From: a virus
IMG/VR virus record: IMGVR_UViG_3300046169_000092
Coordinates: 1 to 36,011 of that record
Strand: one strand, 5' to 3'
Length of the DNA: 36,011 nt
Shown: positions 1 to 7,941 of the stretch, one piece after another
How the letters are laid out: the number at the start of each line of letters is the position of its first letter
Numbering within the stretch: position 1 is the first letter of the stretch
The notes under the pieces: model-generated
Databases searched by the model: none
The model's input: the letters and a program-made list of their open reading frames with translations, nothing else
Told to the model about the DNA's origin: nothing
Position numbers and translations under genes: made by a program

Positions 1-167
1 CAATCGGCTTCAAGTTCCTGCGCTCGCAATGGATCGAAACCGGCAAGTACATAACAGTAGTATGTATATGCACCGCCAATTTCAACCACTAGGTCATTAG
101 GTGCGAGCAAGTCTAATGACTCTAAAGTACTCCGACTCCATTGGAAGGTACTTGTCGCCTGTTCGTA
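1..167 (-). CDS. Frameshift extension of the tail assembly chaperone (GT-like), runs off the window start
   Basis: This frame is open from the T-run slip site (167-173) to base 1 and has no ATG of its own, so it is probably read only by -1 slippage from the ORF at 122-523. Joined to the other end of the window it continues in the same frame and ends with TAA at 35945-35947. The extension would be 77 residues, beginning YEQATSTFQW and ending AYHKPKDK, and the fusion would be 196 residues (119+77). Siphoviruses commonly make a G and a GT chaperone this way just upstream of the tape measure, which is exactly where this lies. The frame, slip site and join are seen directly; the chaperone role comes from gene order. 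Confidence 0.72.
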
Positions 168-523
168 AAAAAATCCCACGCTTCCTCAAGCGTCCCAAGC
201 TCCAAGTCATCCGATTTCCAAGTGGCATCAGTAATTTTCTTATCTAGCTTCAAGCAGTGTTGCGCTGTGTACTTACAGTATTTAGCTCGAAACTCTTCGT
301 CTAAACGCCAGGCGTTCAGTGCATCAAGATCTTCCATCGTGTAATCATCAACAGAAGCCTTATCGTCTTCTAGCTTCTCATGAAGTTTAGGATGGTTTTC
401 CTTGTACCAGCCCAAGAGCATTTGTCTGCGCTCTTCGACTACCTTATCAAAACGAATAGGGGTCGGCTTGACTTCAAACCGAACCCCCATAAATTCGCCT
501 GTTACTTTTGTAATACGTCCCAT
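122..523 (-). CDS. Tail assembly chaperone (G-like, short frameshift partner)
   Basis: This is a 133-residue charged, mostly helical protein with ATG at 521-523 and TAG at 122-124. It lies between the tail-tube-like genes and, through the joined ends, the tape measure gene, which is the usual place for the tail chaperone that holds the tape measure protein before the tube polymerises. Residues 117-119 (DFF) are encoded across GAT TTT TTT, a perfect slippery run; 14 codons follow in the zero frame before the stop, while the -1 frame stays open. There is no recognisable domain, so the function rests on position and on the frameshift arrangement. Confidence 0.7.
   Translation of the reverse strand: MGRITKVTGEFMGVRFEVKPTPIRFDKVVEERRQMLLGWYKENHPKLHEKLEDDKASVDDYTMEDLDALNAWRLDEEFRAKYCKYTAQHCLKLDKKITDATWKSDDLELGTLEEAWDFFTNRRQVPSNGVGVL
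125..173 (-). promoter_or_regulatory. Programmed -1 frameshift site with downstream stem-loop
   Basis: On the minus strand the heptamer T TTT TTT (173 to 167) lies in phase for simultaneous slippage of the codons TTT TTT. Thirteen bases downstream is a stem-loop: AAGTAC (153-148) pairs with GTACTT (130-125), with a smaller inner CTTCC/GGAG stem. The -1 frame continues for 77 codons and the zero frame stops at 122-124. The site is seen directly; its use and efficiency are inferred. Confidence 0.7.
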
Positions 524-546
524 AAATTGCTCGCTTTATTTTAGGG

Positions 547-1449
547 TTATGTGTTAAATTCTACAAAGTTGTAGGTGCTATCTAGTTGTACTGTTGGGTT
601 CTTGAATGATATGCTATCACTAGCTGCAATCACAATAGATGCTCTTATCATTTTTGAATCAGATGATGGTGTTATACTAACCTGTTTATCACCAGTAGCT
701 GTTATAACCGTTTCTGTTGCTGTTACATCTTCGATTGAGCCAAAATTACTAAATGATTGTAATTTTATTTTAATAGTATTTCCAGAGCCTCCATCTGTTA
801 TTGCTGTAACATGAATATTAAAATAAAAAGTATTAATTCCGTTAGATGGAAGATATAGGTCTCGATGAAGAATGGCTGCACCGCTATGACTAAATGTTTG
901 AGCATTAGTTGAGTTGGAAAATGATACTGTCCCAGCTGATTTTTCCCATCCATAAGCAAGCGCATTAGCACCTGTAGTTGCTGCTGCACCCCACTTATAT
1001 AAACACAACCCGTTAGTGCTGTAAGATAAATTAGAGGTGTGCTTTCCCTCAAAATATCCTCCAGTAGCTTCTCTTGGGCTATTAAACCTAAAAGAAGCTG
1101 TTTCAGTGAAAACTTGACCAAGATTTACAGACCCTTCTGCTTGCAATATTTGACCGCCTAACCCAAATCCACCAAACACAACTTGAGTGCGGTCATCTGA
1201 TAACGTCTGAAGTCCAGAAATAGTGCTTGCCTTAAACAATCCGCTAACAGTTAAATCATAATTTTTGCTAGTTATTAAGGTTTGACCATCCTCTATTATA
1301 GGGGATGATGCTGGCTCTATGCTTAATACTTGCCTAGAAGCCTCATCAGAACCCTCTTGTACTACTGAGAATGTGTTATAATAATCAAATGCACCATCTG
1401 AGCTTGGTACATCCGCAATACTTAGTTTTTCTAATTGACTTCTACTCAT
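547..1449 (-). CDS. Tail-tube-like protein with extra C-terminal beta-rich domain
   Basis: This 300-residue protein is the third of three adjacent proteins sharing the segment around IIEDGQTLITSKNYDLTV (about residues 50-67); the matching segments in its neighbours are VDDGQVINESYTVNIEMR and VEDGQTINESYNVPIEIR. The N-terminal 130 residues look like the tube-protein core. The C-terminal half is Ser/Thr/Gly-rich with alternating hydrophobic residues and resembles a jelly-roll or carbohydrate-binding decoration domain (inference). It starts 4 bases after the stop of the next gene upstream and lies just before the tail chaperone. It may be the major tail protein with a surface domain, or a minor decoration paralogue. 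Confidence 0.55.
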   Translation of the reverse strand: MSRSQLEKLSIADVPSSDGAFDYYNTFSVVQEGSDEASRQVLSIEPASSPIIEDGQTLITSKNYDLTVSGLFKASTISGLQTLSDDRTQVVFGGFGLGGQILQAEGSVNLGQVFTETASFRFNSPREATGGYFEGKHTSNLSYSTNGLCLYKWGAAATTGANALAYGWEKSAGTVSFSNSTNAQTFSHSGAAILHRDLYLPSNGINTFYFNIHVTAITDGGSGNTIKIKLQSFSNFGSIEDVTATETVITATGDKQVSITPSSDSKMIRASIVIAASDSISFKNPTVQLDSTYNFVEFNT

Positions 1450-1453
1450 GTTT

Positions 1454-1951
1454 TTACTCCTGACCTACGCCTGTAGATGCTGTTACTACTTCTATGTTTC
1501 CTTGAAGAACAGTTTCTCGTCTTGTATTTGTAAAGTCTTGATAACAATTTAATATAACTGCTCCAGTTTTCAAGTCAGCCACTCCCGACCCTTCTGTTAC
1601 AAATCTTAAAAATACAGGTGTTTTTGTATCATTGGCTTCATCTTTTAAAAATGGTATGCCTGAACCTGTAAAGAAATTTTCTCCATTAGCTGAGCCAACT
1701 GCTGTTCCAGAGTTATCTGCAACTTGTGTGCCCGACTCAAATGCTATGTTTCTTGTTCTTATTTCTATAGGAACATTATAAGACTCATTTATAGTTTGTC
1801 CATCTTCAACTACAGCGGTTTGGTTTGGCTCAGGAAAGTATTGTAATCCATCTACAACTAAGTTTTTGATAGACCCAACATAAGAACTTCCAGATGCAGT
1901 ACCAAATGCACCAGTAAAAACATCTATTTGAGATATAATTAACTTTGACAT
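1454..1951 (-). CDS. Tail-tube-like protein, middle paralogue
   Basis: This 165-residue protein shares the order PNQ / EDGQTINESYNVPIEIR / LRFV / TGAVILNCYQDFTNTRRETVLQG with the 141-residue neighbour at 1963-2388, including a closely matching C-terminal block (GYQDYSNGRVETVLTG in the neighbour). It has about 25 more residues in the middle (around 75-100), rich in Gly, Ser and Asn. Position between tail-completion genes and the tail chaperone fits a tail tube subunit. Which of the three paralogues is the main subunit cannot be told from sequence. Confidence 0.55.
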   Translation of the reverse strand: MSKLIISQIDVFTGAFGTASGSSYVGSIKNLVVDGLQYFPEPNQTAVVEDGQTINESYNVPIEIRTRNIAFESGTQVADNSGTAVGSANGENFFTGSGIPFLKDEANDTKTPVFLRFVTEGSGVADLKTGAVILNCYQDFTNTRRETVLQGNIEVVTASTGVGQE

Positions 1952-1962
1952 GATAAGCCTCC

Positions 1963-2388
1963 TTAGCTAGATGTTAAACCGTCAGTAGCTTTAATAACTT
2001 CTAATGTTCCAGTTAATACTGTCTCTACTCTTCCGTTGCTATAATCTTGATAACCATTTAGATAGATAGCACCAGTTTGTATGTTAAAAGAGTTGGTGGC
2101 TCCAACGAATCTTACAAAAGTTTTAGAGGGAAGAGTTCCATTGGTAGAAACATGAGCGCTAGATAATATAGCATCTGTTTTGCTTCCAGTTAAACTTGTG
2201 GATTTGCTTCTCATTTCAATGTTTACCGTATAAGACTCATTTATTACCTGACCATCATCAACTGTTACTTGATTTGGTTCTATAGTTGGTAGAGAAGCCT
2301 CAACGACAACATTTTCTATATCGCCCTCATCAGCGTTATAGTTATTAGCATTTGATAAGGTTACCTTATCTAATATAAATTTTGCCAT
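1963..2388 (-). CDS. Tail-tube-like protein, shortest paralogue
   Basis: This 141-residue, beta-rich protein has the conserved PNQVTVDDGQVINESY segment near residue 38 and the GYQDYSNGRVETVLTG block near residue 114. Both recur in the next gene and the first recurs in the one after. At 141 residues it is within the size range of minimal siphovirus tail tube proteins. It starts 15 bases after the tail-terminator-like gene. The tail-tube assignment is from gene order and the beta-rich composition. Confidence 0.55.
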   Translation of the reverse strand: MAKFILDKVTLSNANNYNADEGDIENVVVEASLPTIEPNQVTVDDGQVINESYTVNIEMRSKSTSLTGSKTDAILSSAHVSTNGTLPSKTFVRFVGATNSFNIQTGAIYLNGYQDYSNGRVETVLTGTLEVIKATDGLTSS

Positions 2389-2403
2389 TGTCTTGTGTTT
2401 GGT

Positions 2404-2859
2404 TTAGGATATTTTAATTATACTTTGAAAATTCACGTTTGTTGATAAGTAGCCATCTTCTTCGTCTATCGTATCAACGCCAGTTATTGTAATGGTATAT
2501 ACGTCGGCTGTTATCGTCGTCGCTGCCGTTGTATCTGCCCAGTCAATAAGCTGATCTGTAAGTTCTAACATTCTGTCGTAGGCAGCATCTTTACCGCTAT
2601 GAGAGTCCGGTTGATCTACGTAGACTTTAGCCTGGAAACTCTGGTTAAGTTCTGTTGGTTTTTCAGCATCTACTTGATAGTCTGTAGATCCGCTCATCAA
2701 CTTGAACATAACCGCTTCGGTTTTAATGTCACCTCTCTTTCTAATATCGAAAGAATCACCACTATATTTCAATACCTTTTCCGCAGTAGGTCTTGCGTCT
2801 GAAGATGAATAGGAGCTGAAGCTGGTTACGTACCCACTAAGTATTGCGTTTCTATCCAT
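2404..2859 (-). CDS. Tail terminator/tail completion-like protein
   Basis: This 151-residue protein begins by overlapping the end of the gpG-like gene by 8 bases. Its sequence shape (N-terminal helix, a beta-rich middle, then LELTDQLIDWADT before a final beta segment that includes TDVYTITITGV-type strands) resembles proteins capping the tail tube, and its position between the virion-morphogenesis protein and tube proteins is the usual one. No specific family was recognised with certainty. Confidence 0.45.
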   Translation of the reverse strand: MDRNAILSGYVTSFSSYSSSDARPTAEKVLKYSGDSFDIRKRGDIKTEAVMFKLMSGSTDYQVDAEKPTELNQSFQAKVYVDQPDSHSGKDAAYDRMLELTDQLIDWADTTAATTITADVYTITITGVDTIDEEDGYLSTNVNFQSIIKIS

Positions 2860-3334
2860 TGACTACGATCCTTCTGTTTTTATTAAGGTGTTCTTCTAAT
2901 GTTTTTTCTACAAATTCTACGTTCTTTTGCTGGAATGACTCATCAGAATCTTCTGTTGTCGGAAATTGTCTACGCTCGGGCATGCCACCGGATCCTGTTT
3001 CATGCAGATACATGTAACTGTCCGATTCAGCGTTGCTATGATACATTTCAAATCCTTCGTTGGTGTTATATACGCCCAGGCTTTGCTCTGCTCGTTCTGT
3101 ATAAATTAAGTTAGGCTCGTCGTTACCAACGTCACGTAACTTGTTTCTAGCATAAAAATATGGAGAGTTATCCGATAATGGATGTCTAGGCGTACCATCC
3201 GGATCTAAAGCATCTCTATTGGTTTTTCTAATATCTTCTCTATAGTGCAAACCAATTTGTTGGTATACCTCTTTTATTACATGAGGTTTAAACCTGGTTT
3301 CTACGTCTAGCTGTATAACTCTACCTAGATCCAT
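2852..3334 (-). CDS. Virion morphogenesis (Mu gpG / HK97 gp10-like) tail completion protein
   Basis: This 160-residue protein has the features of the gpG family: an N-terminal helical part, the segment DPDGTPRHPLSDNSPY (around residues 44-59), then YMYLHETGSGGMPERRQFP (about 107-125), the His-Glu-Gly then Pro-x-Arg-x-Phe-Pro pattern typical of the family. Such proteins finish the head-tail or tail-end interface. The stop at 2852 overlaps the next gene by 8 bases. It begins two bases after the previous gene ends, so the neck genes form one translational unit. Confidence 0.65.
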   Translation of the reverse strand: MDLGRVIQLDVETRFKPHVIKEVYQQIGLHYREDIRKTNRDALDPDGTPRHPLSDNSPYFYARNKLRDVGNDEPNLIYTERAEQSLGVYNTNEGFEMYHSNAESDSYMYLHETGSGGMPERRQFPTTEDSDESFQQKNVEFVEKTLEEHLNKNRRIVVNG

Positions 3335-3335
3335 A

Positions 3336-3791
3336 CTAGTACATACTCATGAAACGAACTCGTGGAGTCGTCTTTGGTTTAGCTAATAAACCACTCAATC
3401 GCCTAAGATTAGCAGTAAGGTATTGGTTGTACATGTTATAGTACTTCATAGCCTTAGAAAAGCTATAGCTATCTTTGTGCGTTGCGTCCTGCGCAAACCA
3501 CAACTCTAAAAATTTGTATGAAAGCAAGTCAACAAGAAGTTCTTCAGAATCTGCTGCATAAATAGCGTCTAACAACGCAGTCTCTGTGGCATACGTAGAA
3601 TCGTTTATATATTCCCGTAAATTCTCAAGAATATCCGTTTTAAGGAGCTTAATTGCTTTACCTAGTATTAGGTTATCCTTCTCTGATAGATTGAGCGTTG
3701 TCGTGCCCGTAGTGACGTTAACGCCCTTAAACGTTAGCTCTTCTAGTGCATCAATATTGTTTCTAGTAAGTGTTAAGTCGCTAAACGCCAT
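3336..3791 (-). CDS. Head-tail connector/adaptor-like protein
   Basis: The start is set at ATG 3789-3791 (151 residues, MAFSDLTLTRNN). An in-frame ATG at 3845 would place 18 extra residues inside the terminator hairpin that follows the capsid gene, so it is unlikely. The protein is mainly helical, with leucine-rich segments and a basic C-terminus (LAKPKTTPRVRF). It follows the major capsid gene and precedes the gpG-like gene, where siphoviruses encode neck adaptors. No family was recognised. Confidence 0.55.
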   Translation of the reverse strand: MAFSDLTLTRNNIDALEELTFKGVNVTTGTTTLNLSEKDNLILGKAIKLLKTDILENLREYINDSTYATETALLDAIYAADSEELLVDLLSYKFLELWFAQDATHKDSYSFSKAMKYYNMYNQYLTANLRRLSGLLAKPKTTPRVRFMSMY

Positions 3792-3812
3792 GAATCTTGT
3801 TTTATGTGTAGT

Positions 3813-3852
3813 TAAAAAATAGGGGGTGACCCCGAAGAGCCACACCCCTTTT
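3813..3852 (-). terminator. Intrinsic terminator or attenuator after the major capsid gene
   Basis: The minus strand reads AGGGGTG ... TTCG ... CACCCCCT followed by ATTTTTT. The outer stem is GGGGTG/CACCCC, with a weaker inner stem closed by TTCG, and a six-T tract ends it. It lies 17 bases after the capsid stop and before the next start at 3791. A partial terminator here would lift capsid mRNA above the neck and tail mRNA (inference). Confidence 0.7.
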
Positions 3853-3868
3853 AATTAGTTACTAGGGC

Positions 3869-5062
3869 TTACGCCTTAGCTACGTTACCACGAATGTATC
3901 GTCCACCTAGATCTGGTCTGAATACTTTAGCTCCGTAAAGAACTTCGATAAGTACGTCAGCACCTGACTTGGTTTCTTCGATAGTCAATGTGTAGTTTAC
4001 GTTGTTCATTGGCTCGAAACCAGCAGCTCTACGCACGCCAGAACCTGAACCGCTATCCACTGAAGGCATAACAGCAGTTACTAAGGCAAGGGCAGATGGG
4101 TCGTAGAAGAACTGCTCACGACCAGTGTCGCCTGAAGCAATATCAACTGGGTTGATAGTATCGTTATTAGCAAGAGCAGCACGTAATGGCTCTTTAATAG
4201 TCAATACAGTTCCAGTTTGAGACTGAACAGTGTAGAAGTCATCAGTGCCTTTAGCAGAACCGAAAGTAACGATGTCACCCTCAGCTAAAGATACAGTTGC
4301 TGCACCACCACTACCATTGTCGATAGTTAGCTCAGTTTGTCCTATAGCTTCAGTAGCTGCGATAGTAGCGTCAGTTACAGTAGCAACAGTGTGGCTAGAA
4401 CCTTCGTTGTCTACGAAGAAGTCAAAACCATAAGCACGAGCCATAGCTCCACCTAACTGAATGTCAGCAGAACCACGAGTGTTGGCTTGTTGGAAGATGT
4501 TCAAAGTAGTAAGGTCTTTCTCTACGAATGGGTCAATAACCATCATTAGGTTATCAGTAGTGAACTTACGAGAAGCCATAATCTTTCTAGCTTCTGCAAG
4601 GTCATTGTCGTCCATTACAGTAGAGTCAGTGTTGTTGTCAGCGAAAGCTACTTCAAAAGCCTTACGAGCCTCAACTTTCACGTCACTATTGATTTGGTCA
4701 ATAAGCTGGTGTAGTCTTGGTACGAAGTGCTGTTGTACTAAGTCAGGAAGTGCAAACTTTTGGTCAGCCTTGTCGATGCTGAATCCAGAGTAGTAATGCT
4801 TGTTGATTACTAATTGCTCTTCGTTAGCGTCAGGAGTACCTAGAGAGTAAGAACCTGAGTAAGAGCTAGGAGCTCCAGTAGGCTTTACTGCACGAGTAAT
4901 ACTTACAGTCTTGTTACGAGCTGCAACGAGACCTTCGATAGATGCGCCAGCTACGTTAGTAACGGCTTTGGATACCATTGGTCGGTTTGGATACTGGTTA
5001 GCTAGTGCAACCTCAACAAACGCCTCTGGTTCATAAATGGAAAAATTACTATTAATTGCCAT
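3869..5062 (-). CDS. Major capsid protein (HK97 fold, P22 gp5-like with inserted domain)
   Basis: This 397-residue protein lies directly after the scaffold gene. The N-terminal segment about positions in folds (E-P-E-A-F near residue 11) and the repeated LVINKHYYSGFSIDKADQKF region (about 84-103) resemble P22-type coat proteins. About residues 215-300 form a Thr/Gly/Val-rich beta segment (AIGQTELTIDNG...) that looks like the inserted I-domain or a similar surface domain. The C-terminus (YGAKVFRPDLGGRYIRG) has the usual final strand. It would assemble the icosahedral shell with the scaffold. The start at 5060-5062 has an A/T-rich leader without a Shine-Dalgarno sequence. Confidence 0.8.
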   Translation of the reverse strand: MAINSNFSIYEPEAFVEVALANQYPNRPMVSKAVTNVAGASIEGLVAARNKTVSITRAVKPTGAPSSYSGSYSLGTPDANEEQLVINKHYYSGFSIDKADQKFALPDLVQQHFVPRLHQLIDQINSDVKVEARKAFEVAFADNNTDSTVMDDNDLAEARKIMASRKFTTDNLMMVIDPFVEKDLTTLNIFQQANTRGSADIQLGGAMARAYGFDFFVDNEGSSHTVATVTDATIAATEAIGQTELTIDNGSGGAATVSLAEGDIVTFGSAKGTDDFYTVQSQTGTVLTIKEPLRAALANNDTINPVDIASGDTGREQFFYDPSALALVTAVMPSVDSGSGSGVRRAAGFEPMNNVNYTLTIEETKSGADVLIEVLYGAKVFRPDLGGRYIRGNVAKA

Positions 5063-5168
5063 GTCTTTATAAAAGTTAAATTATAGGTATAATGTTATAT
5101 TTTAGCTTTTGGGTCGCTATGACCAGAACATGACAATTAAGGTTTTGCCTAACCATAATAAGATGGAT

Positions 5169-5918
5169 TTACGCTTGTTCAGCCCAACCGCCTGCGGCTC
5201 TCATCGCTCCGAAGAGCTCTTCTGCCTTAGCACGATCTGCTGGATTAGACGAGCGCACAAGTTCTTGAAACTCTGCTCGACTAGGTCTTTCACTACTAGC
5301 TGAAGTACCACCAGTTGCTCCGCCAGCACCCACTTTCTTGGGTTTCGCAAATTGTTTAGCAAACTCAACGAGTGAGTTAGCCACTGACTTTCTGTTGCCT
5401 TGTTCGTCTAGGTCAGGAACACCGTCTTTAACGGCATAAAACTCCCCATTAGACTCCTCTATCTCGTACTCGTTATAGAACAGTTGTTCTACATAGTCTT
5501 GGCGTAAAGTCAGTTCATTATCTTGTTGAAGTGCACCAAACGCTGATTGAAACTCAGTGTTTATGCGATTCTCCATTTGAGTCATCATGAGTTGCTCTTT
5601 TGCAGACTCAGCTTCTTGCTGGTACTGTTGCAATAGCTCACGCAACTTTTCAGACTCACCCTTCTCTTCTTGCTTGGGTTGAAGTGTCTGTTGGATTAGC
5701 GAAAAAGCATCATCCAATGACTCAACGTTGTTTCCCAGTAATTCAGAGAACTTTCCTACAACGTCCTTTTCGACCTTACTTTTTCCTTCGTTGTATGCAC
5801 CACGAAAGAACTTGTCTTTGTCGAATTCTGGTTGTTGTGATTGTACGGTGTTTTGTGAGGTTGTCTCCTCTAGTGTTGAATCAGGAGCTTCAACTTGCTC
5901 TATGTTTTGTTCGCTCAT
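5169..5918 (-). CDS. Capsid scaffold protein
   Basis: This 249-residue acidic, Gln/Glu-rich protein has a long predicted coiled coil (about residues 80-135, EKLRELLQQYQQEAESAKEQ and on) and a flexible Gly/Ser-rich stretch (about 196-212) before a helical C-terminus. It lies between portal and major capsid genes, which is the standard place for the scaffold that directs procapsid assembly and then leaves. There is no protease gene next to it, so exit without cleavage, as in P22, is plausible. About 100 bases separate it from the capsid gene, with no clear promoter. Confidence 0.7.
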   Translation of the reverse strand: MSEQNIEQVEAPDSTLEETTSQNTVQSQQPEFDKDKFFRGAYNEGKSKVEKDVVGKFSELLGNNVESLDDAFSLIQQTLQPKQEEKGESEKLRELLQQYQQEAESAKEQLMMTQMENRINTEFQSAFGALQQDNELTLRQDYVEQLFYNEYEIEESNGEFYAVKDGVPDLDEQGNRKSVANSLVEFAKQFAKPKKVGAGGATGGTSASSERPSRAEFQELVRSSNPADRAKAEELFGAMRAAGGWAEQA

Positions 5919-5936
5919 AATGTGATTATAAGTTAA

Positions 5937-7496
5937 TTATTGCTCGCTTTGTGTTTCAATACCAACTTGTGCTTGGCGTTGAAGTTCTTCTTGTGGAAGA
6001 ATATCCACTAAATTCCTTAAGTCAGTAGCCGTTTTGGGCATACCATAATCATCAAAATGTTGCATTACTTCTTCAATATCTTCTTGAGGCATGGAACGCT
6101 TGCGCATATATTCACTGGTCAACTTCTTGATGAGAGGTAGGGACATTGCGTGGTACTGCATTCCCTCGGTAATGTCTTGGAATATCTCATCCGCACTAGA
6201 CAAGTCGTAATGTTTCGAATAGGTTACACCGTATCCTTCGTAGTCCTCATCACGAACCTTAGCCATTCTTCTAAGCACCTGCATCTCTATCATTTCCATG
6301 TCCATAGCGGTAGACGCTAGTAACCCTTGTTCTTCTACGTTATCAAATCTCTTAGCAGAGCCCGATACATTGCTCTTAACAATGGACTTGTCCCGAACCT
6401 GAGCCATAGAGAATATTAATGACATCAAGTCACCAAAAATTACATCTCTAAGGTGTTGCAAGCCCTGCATATCCGCTTGGTACAACATGTTACTAGGTAT
6501 TTGCTGGTCATCAGGAATGATGATAGCCATACCCACACCCTCTTTAATGGTACGTGAATCATATTGATCGTCATCAGCTACACCAGCTAGAGACCGAACT
6601 ATTGAATCTGTGAGAACAGGAATAGGATGCCCGAACAGTTCAGAACCCTTCTTCAGGTCATAGAACAACTCAGAAGAGGCTAGGTACATACCCTTTAGGG
6701 AGTATCTACGGGGCTTACCTACAATGAACGAACTGTTAGCATCCGTTTGACCCTTGAGTAGCGTGGCTGGAACCTCTCCGAATGGATTAGGTATTTCCAG
6801 AGTCTTTTGCTTCTTCCCGTTCTCTTCGATGTACACGCAGATGTACTCGGGTGTGTAGGCAGTCCACTTATGCTTCTTAACGTTGTCTAGGTCGTAATAC
6901 ATTTGCCTAGTAACAAGCAACGTGAGAGCGCCTTGCTTCACTTGAAAGTTCCATATTTCGTGGGGACGCACAACAAAGTTGTAAGGAACTACGTTGCCGT
7001 CTGTGTCGGTAACAGGGTTTCCGTTACCATCTATCATAAGATCGGTTACTACTGCACCGAATCCAAGAACCTCTTTTACGAAGAGAACCTTGTCTCGGTA
7101 AAACTCGGTGATGGAACACCCTGCATCATCAAAATTCGTTTCCTTCCACTTCCAGAAATCCTTATTGTCAGGGTACATTCGGTTGACGTTGTTCTCGTCA
7201 TAAATGCGCTGTTGTGCCGAGAAGAACTTCTGCTCCAGTGGGAACAACTTCATTCGACCTAAACGCTCTCTGTACTCTTCATCCGACTCAATGCTGCTCT
7301 GGTCAATGATATAGGACTTATCAGAAAAGACCGTGCTAGAAATGGCTGTGTACTCGTCATACTCCGCTTGAAACCAACTGTTCATGATTTTGGCTCGGTC
7401 AAGAACCACGCTATAATACGGGTGACGAGTTTCTTTCATTACGATGTCTTCGACAGCGTCTTTGGATACGGAATATAACTTTGAGGTGTCTATCAT
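5937..7496 (-). CDS. Portal protein
   Basis: This 519-residue protein has the length and helical C-terminal half (about residues 340-480) of portal proteins. It carries the typical region where tunnel loops and wing are linked, with GSELFGHPIPVLTD (about 280-293) and the EEQGLLASTAMDMEM segment (about 396-410). It lies between the terminase block and the scaffold gene. Twelve copies would form the vertex through which terminase pumps DNA. The start (ATG 7494-7496) shares its A with the stop of the small upstream gene (TAATG), which implies coupled translation. Family assignment is by overall pattern and position. Confidence 0.75.
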   Translation of the reverse strand: MIDTSKLYSVSKDAVEDIVMKETRHPYYSVVLDRAKIMNSWFQAEYDEYTAISSTVFSDKSYIIDQSSIESDEEYRERLGRMKLFPLEQKFFSAQQRIYDENNVNRMYPDNKDFWKWKETNFDDAGCSITEFYRDKVLFVKEVLGFGAVVTDLMIDGNGNPVTDTDGNVVPYNFVVRPHEIWNFQVKQGALTLLVTRQMYYDLDNVKKHKWTAYTPEYICVYIEENGKKQKTLEIPNPFGEVPATLLKGQTDANSSFIVGKPRRYSLKGMYLASSELFYDLKKGSELFGHPIPVLTDSIVRSLAGVADDDQYDSRTIKEGVGMAIIIPDDQQIPSNMLYQADMQGLQHLRDVIFGDLMSLIFSMAQVRDKSIVKSNVSGSAKRFDNVEEQGLLASTAMDMEMIEMQVLRRMAKVRDEDYEGYGVTYSKHYDLSSADEIFQDITEGMQYHAMSLPLIKKLTSEYMRKRSMPQEDIEEVMQHFDDYGMPKTATDLRNLVDILPQEELQRQAQVGIETQSEQ

Positions 7497-7615
7497 TACT
7501 TTCTTGAGTATTGTAGGGCTATAGCGATAGCTTGTTGCTTCGTATAACCCTCTTTGATAAGTTGTCGAATGTTTTGCTGAATAATATTTGGTGAAGAACC
7601 ACGCTGAAGAGGCAT
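7496..7615 (-). CDS. Small conserved phage protein, 39 residues
   Basis: The ORF reads MPLQRGSSPNIIQQNIRQL, then KEGYTKQQAIAIALQYSRK, and ends in TAATG overlapping the portal start. I recognise the pattern M-P-L-x-x-G-S/K-x2-x-I-x-x-N-I-x-x-L-x-x-x-G-x-x-x-x-Q-A-x-A-I-A-L as a common tiny ORF near portal and terminase genes in marine and other phages. Its function is unknown. It follows the basic protein gene by 4 bases. Confidence 0.7.
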   Translation of the reverse strand: MPLQRGSSPNIIQQNIRQLIKEGYTKQQAIAIALQYSRK

Positions 7616-7619
7616 AACG

Positions 7620-7904
7620 TTACCATTTTACTTTATCCGCCCAATATGCTGCTGACATACGTCCTTTGGCTATGTTCTTTGCGTGTCTAGCCTTGAAGGA
7701 TTTGCGTCTAGCTTTTGCAGCCTTAGTCTTAGGGTTCTTGCCCGCACCTGATACACCCTGTTGACCAAAGCGTATGACCTTTACTTTGTTGCCCACTTTT
7801 GCTACTACAATATGAGACTTAGTAGGATGACTCGGAGTCCTTTTAGGCTTGTTATAGCCACTTACTCCGTACCTTGTAAGTTTTGGGTCTTTTTTGCTAC
7901 TCAT
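7620..7904 (-). CDS. Small basic conserved phage protein (DUF6321-like)
   Basis: The start is set at ATG 7902-7904 (94 residues, MSSKKDPKLTRYGVSGYNKP) because the in-frame ATG at 7931 lies inside a promoter-like sequence. The strongly basic protein has the blocks RTPSHPTKSHIVVAKVG, VIRFGQQGV, RKSFKARHAKNIAKG and SAAYWADKVKW. I recall near-identical blocks from many marine phage proteins of unknown function. It lies first in the left-reading head gene unit, ahead of the 39-residue protein and portal. Possible DNA binding is inferred only from charge. Confidence 0.7.
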   Translation of the reverse strand: MSSKKDPKLTRYGVSGYNKPKRTPSHPTKSHIVVAKVGNKVKVIRFGQQGVSGAGKNPKTKAAKARRKSFKARHAKNIAKGRMSAAYWADKVKW

Positions 7905-7909
7905 GGTGT

Positions 7910-7941
7910 CAAAAATATACGTATATTCCATAAAGATTCAA
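7910..7941 (-). promoter_or_regulatory. Bacteroidota-type promoter for the head and tail genes
   Basis: The minus strand has TTG (7941-7939), 19 bases, then TATATTTTTG (7919-7910), a close match to the Bacteroidota pattern TTG-N19/20-TAnnTTTG. The predicted start of transcription is within a few bases of the ATG at 7904, so the first message would be leaderless or nearly so. It lies where the plus-strand pair 7980-8911 breaks the late minus run. The match is visible; activity is inferred. Confidence 0.5.

Noticed and set aside
3792-3845. Upstream start for the neck adaptor gene
   Set aside because: The added residues would be encoded within the terminator hairpin after the capsid gene.
5109-5303. 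Plus ORF in the scaffold-capsid gap
   Set aside because: Most of it is antisense to the scaffold gene and the short gap has no other coding sign.
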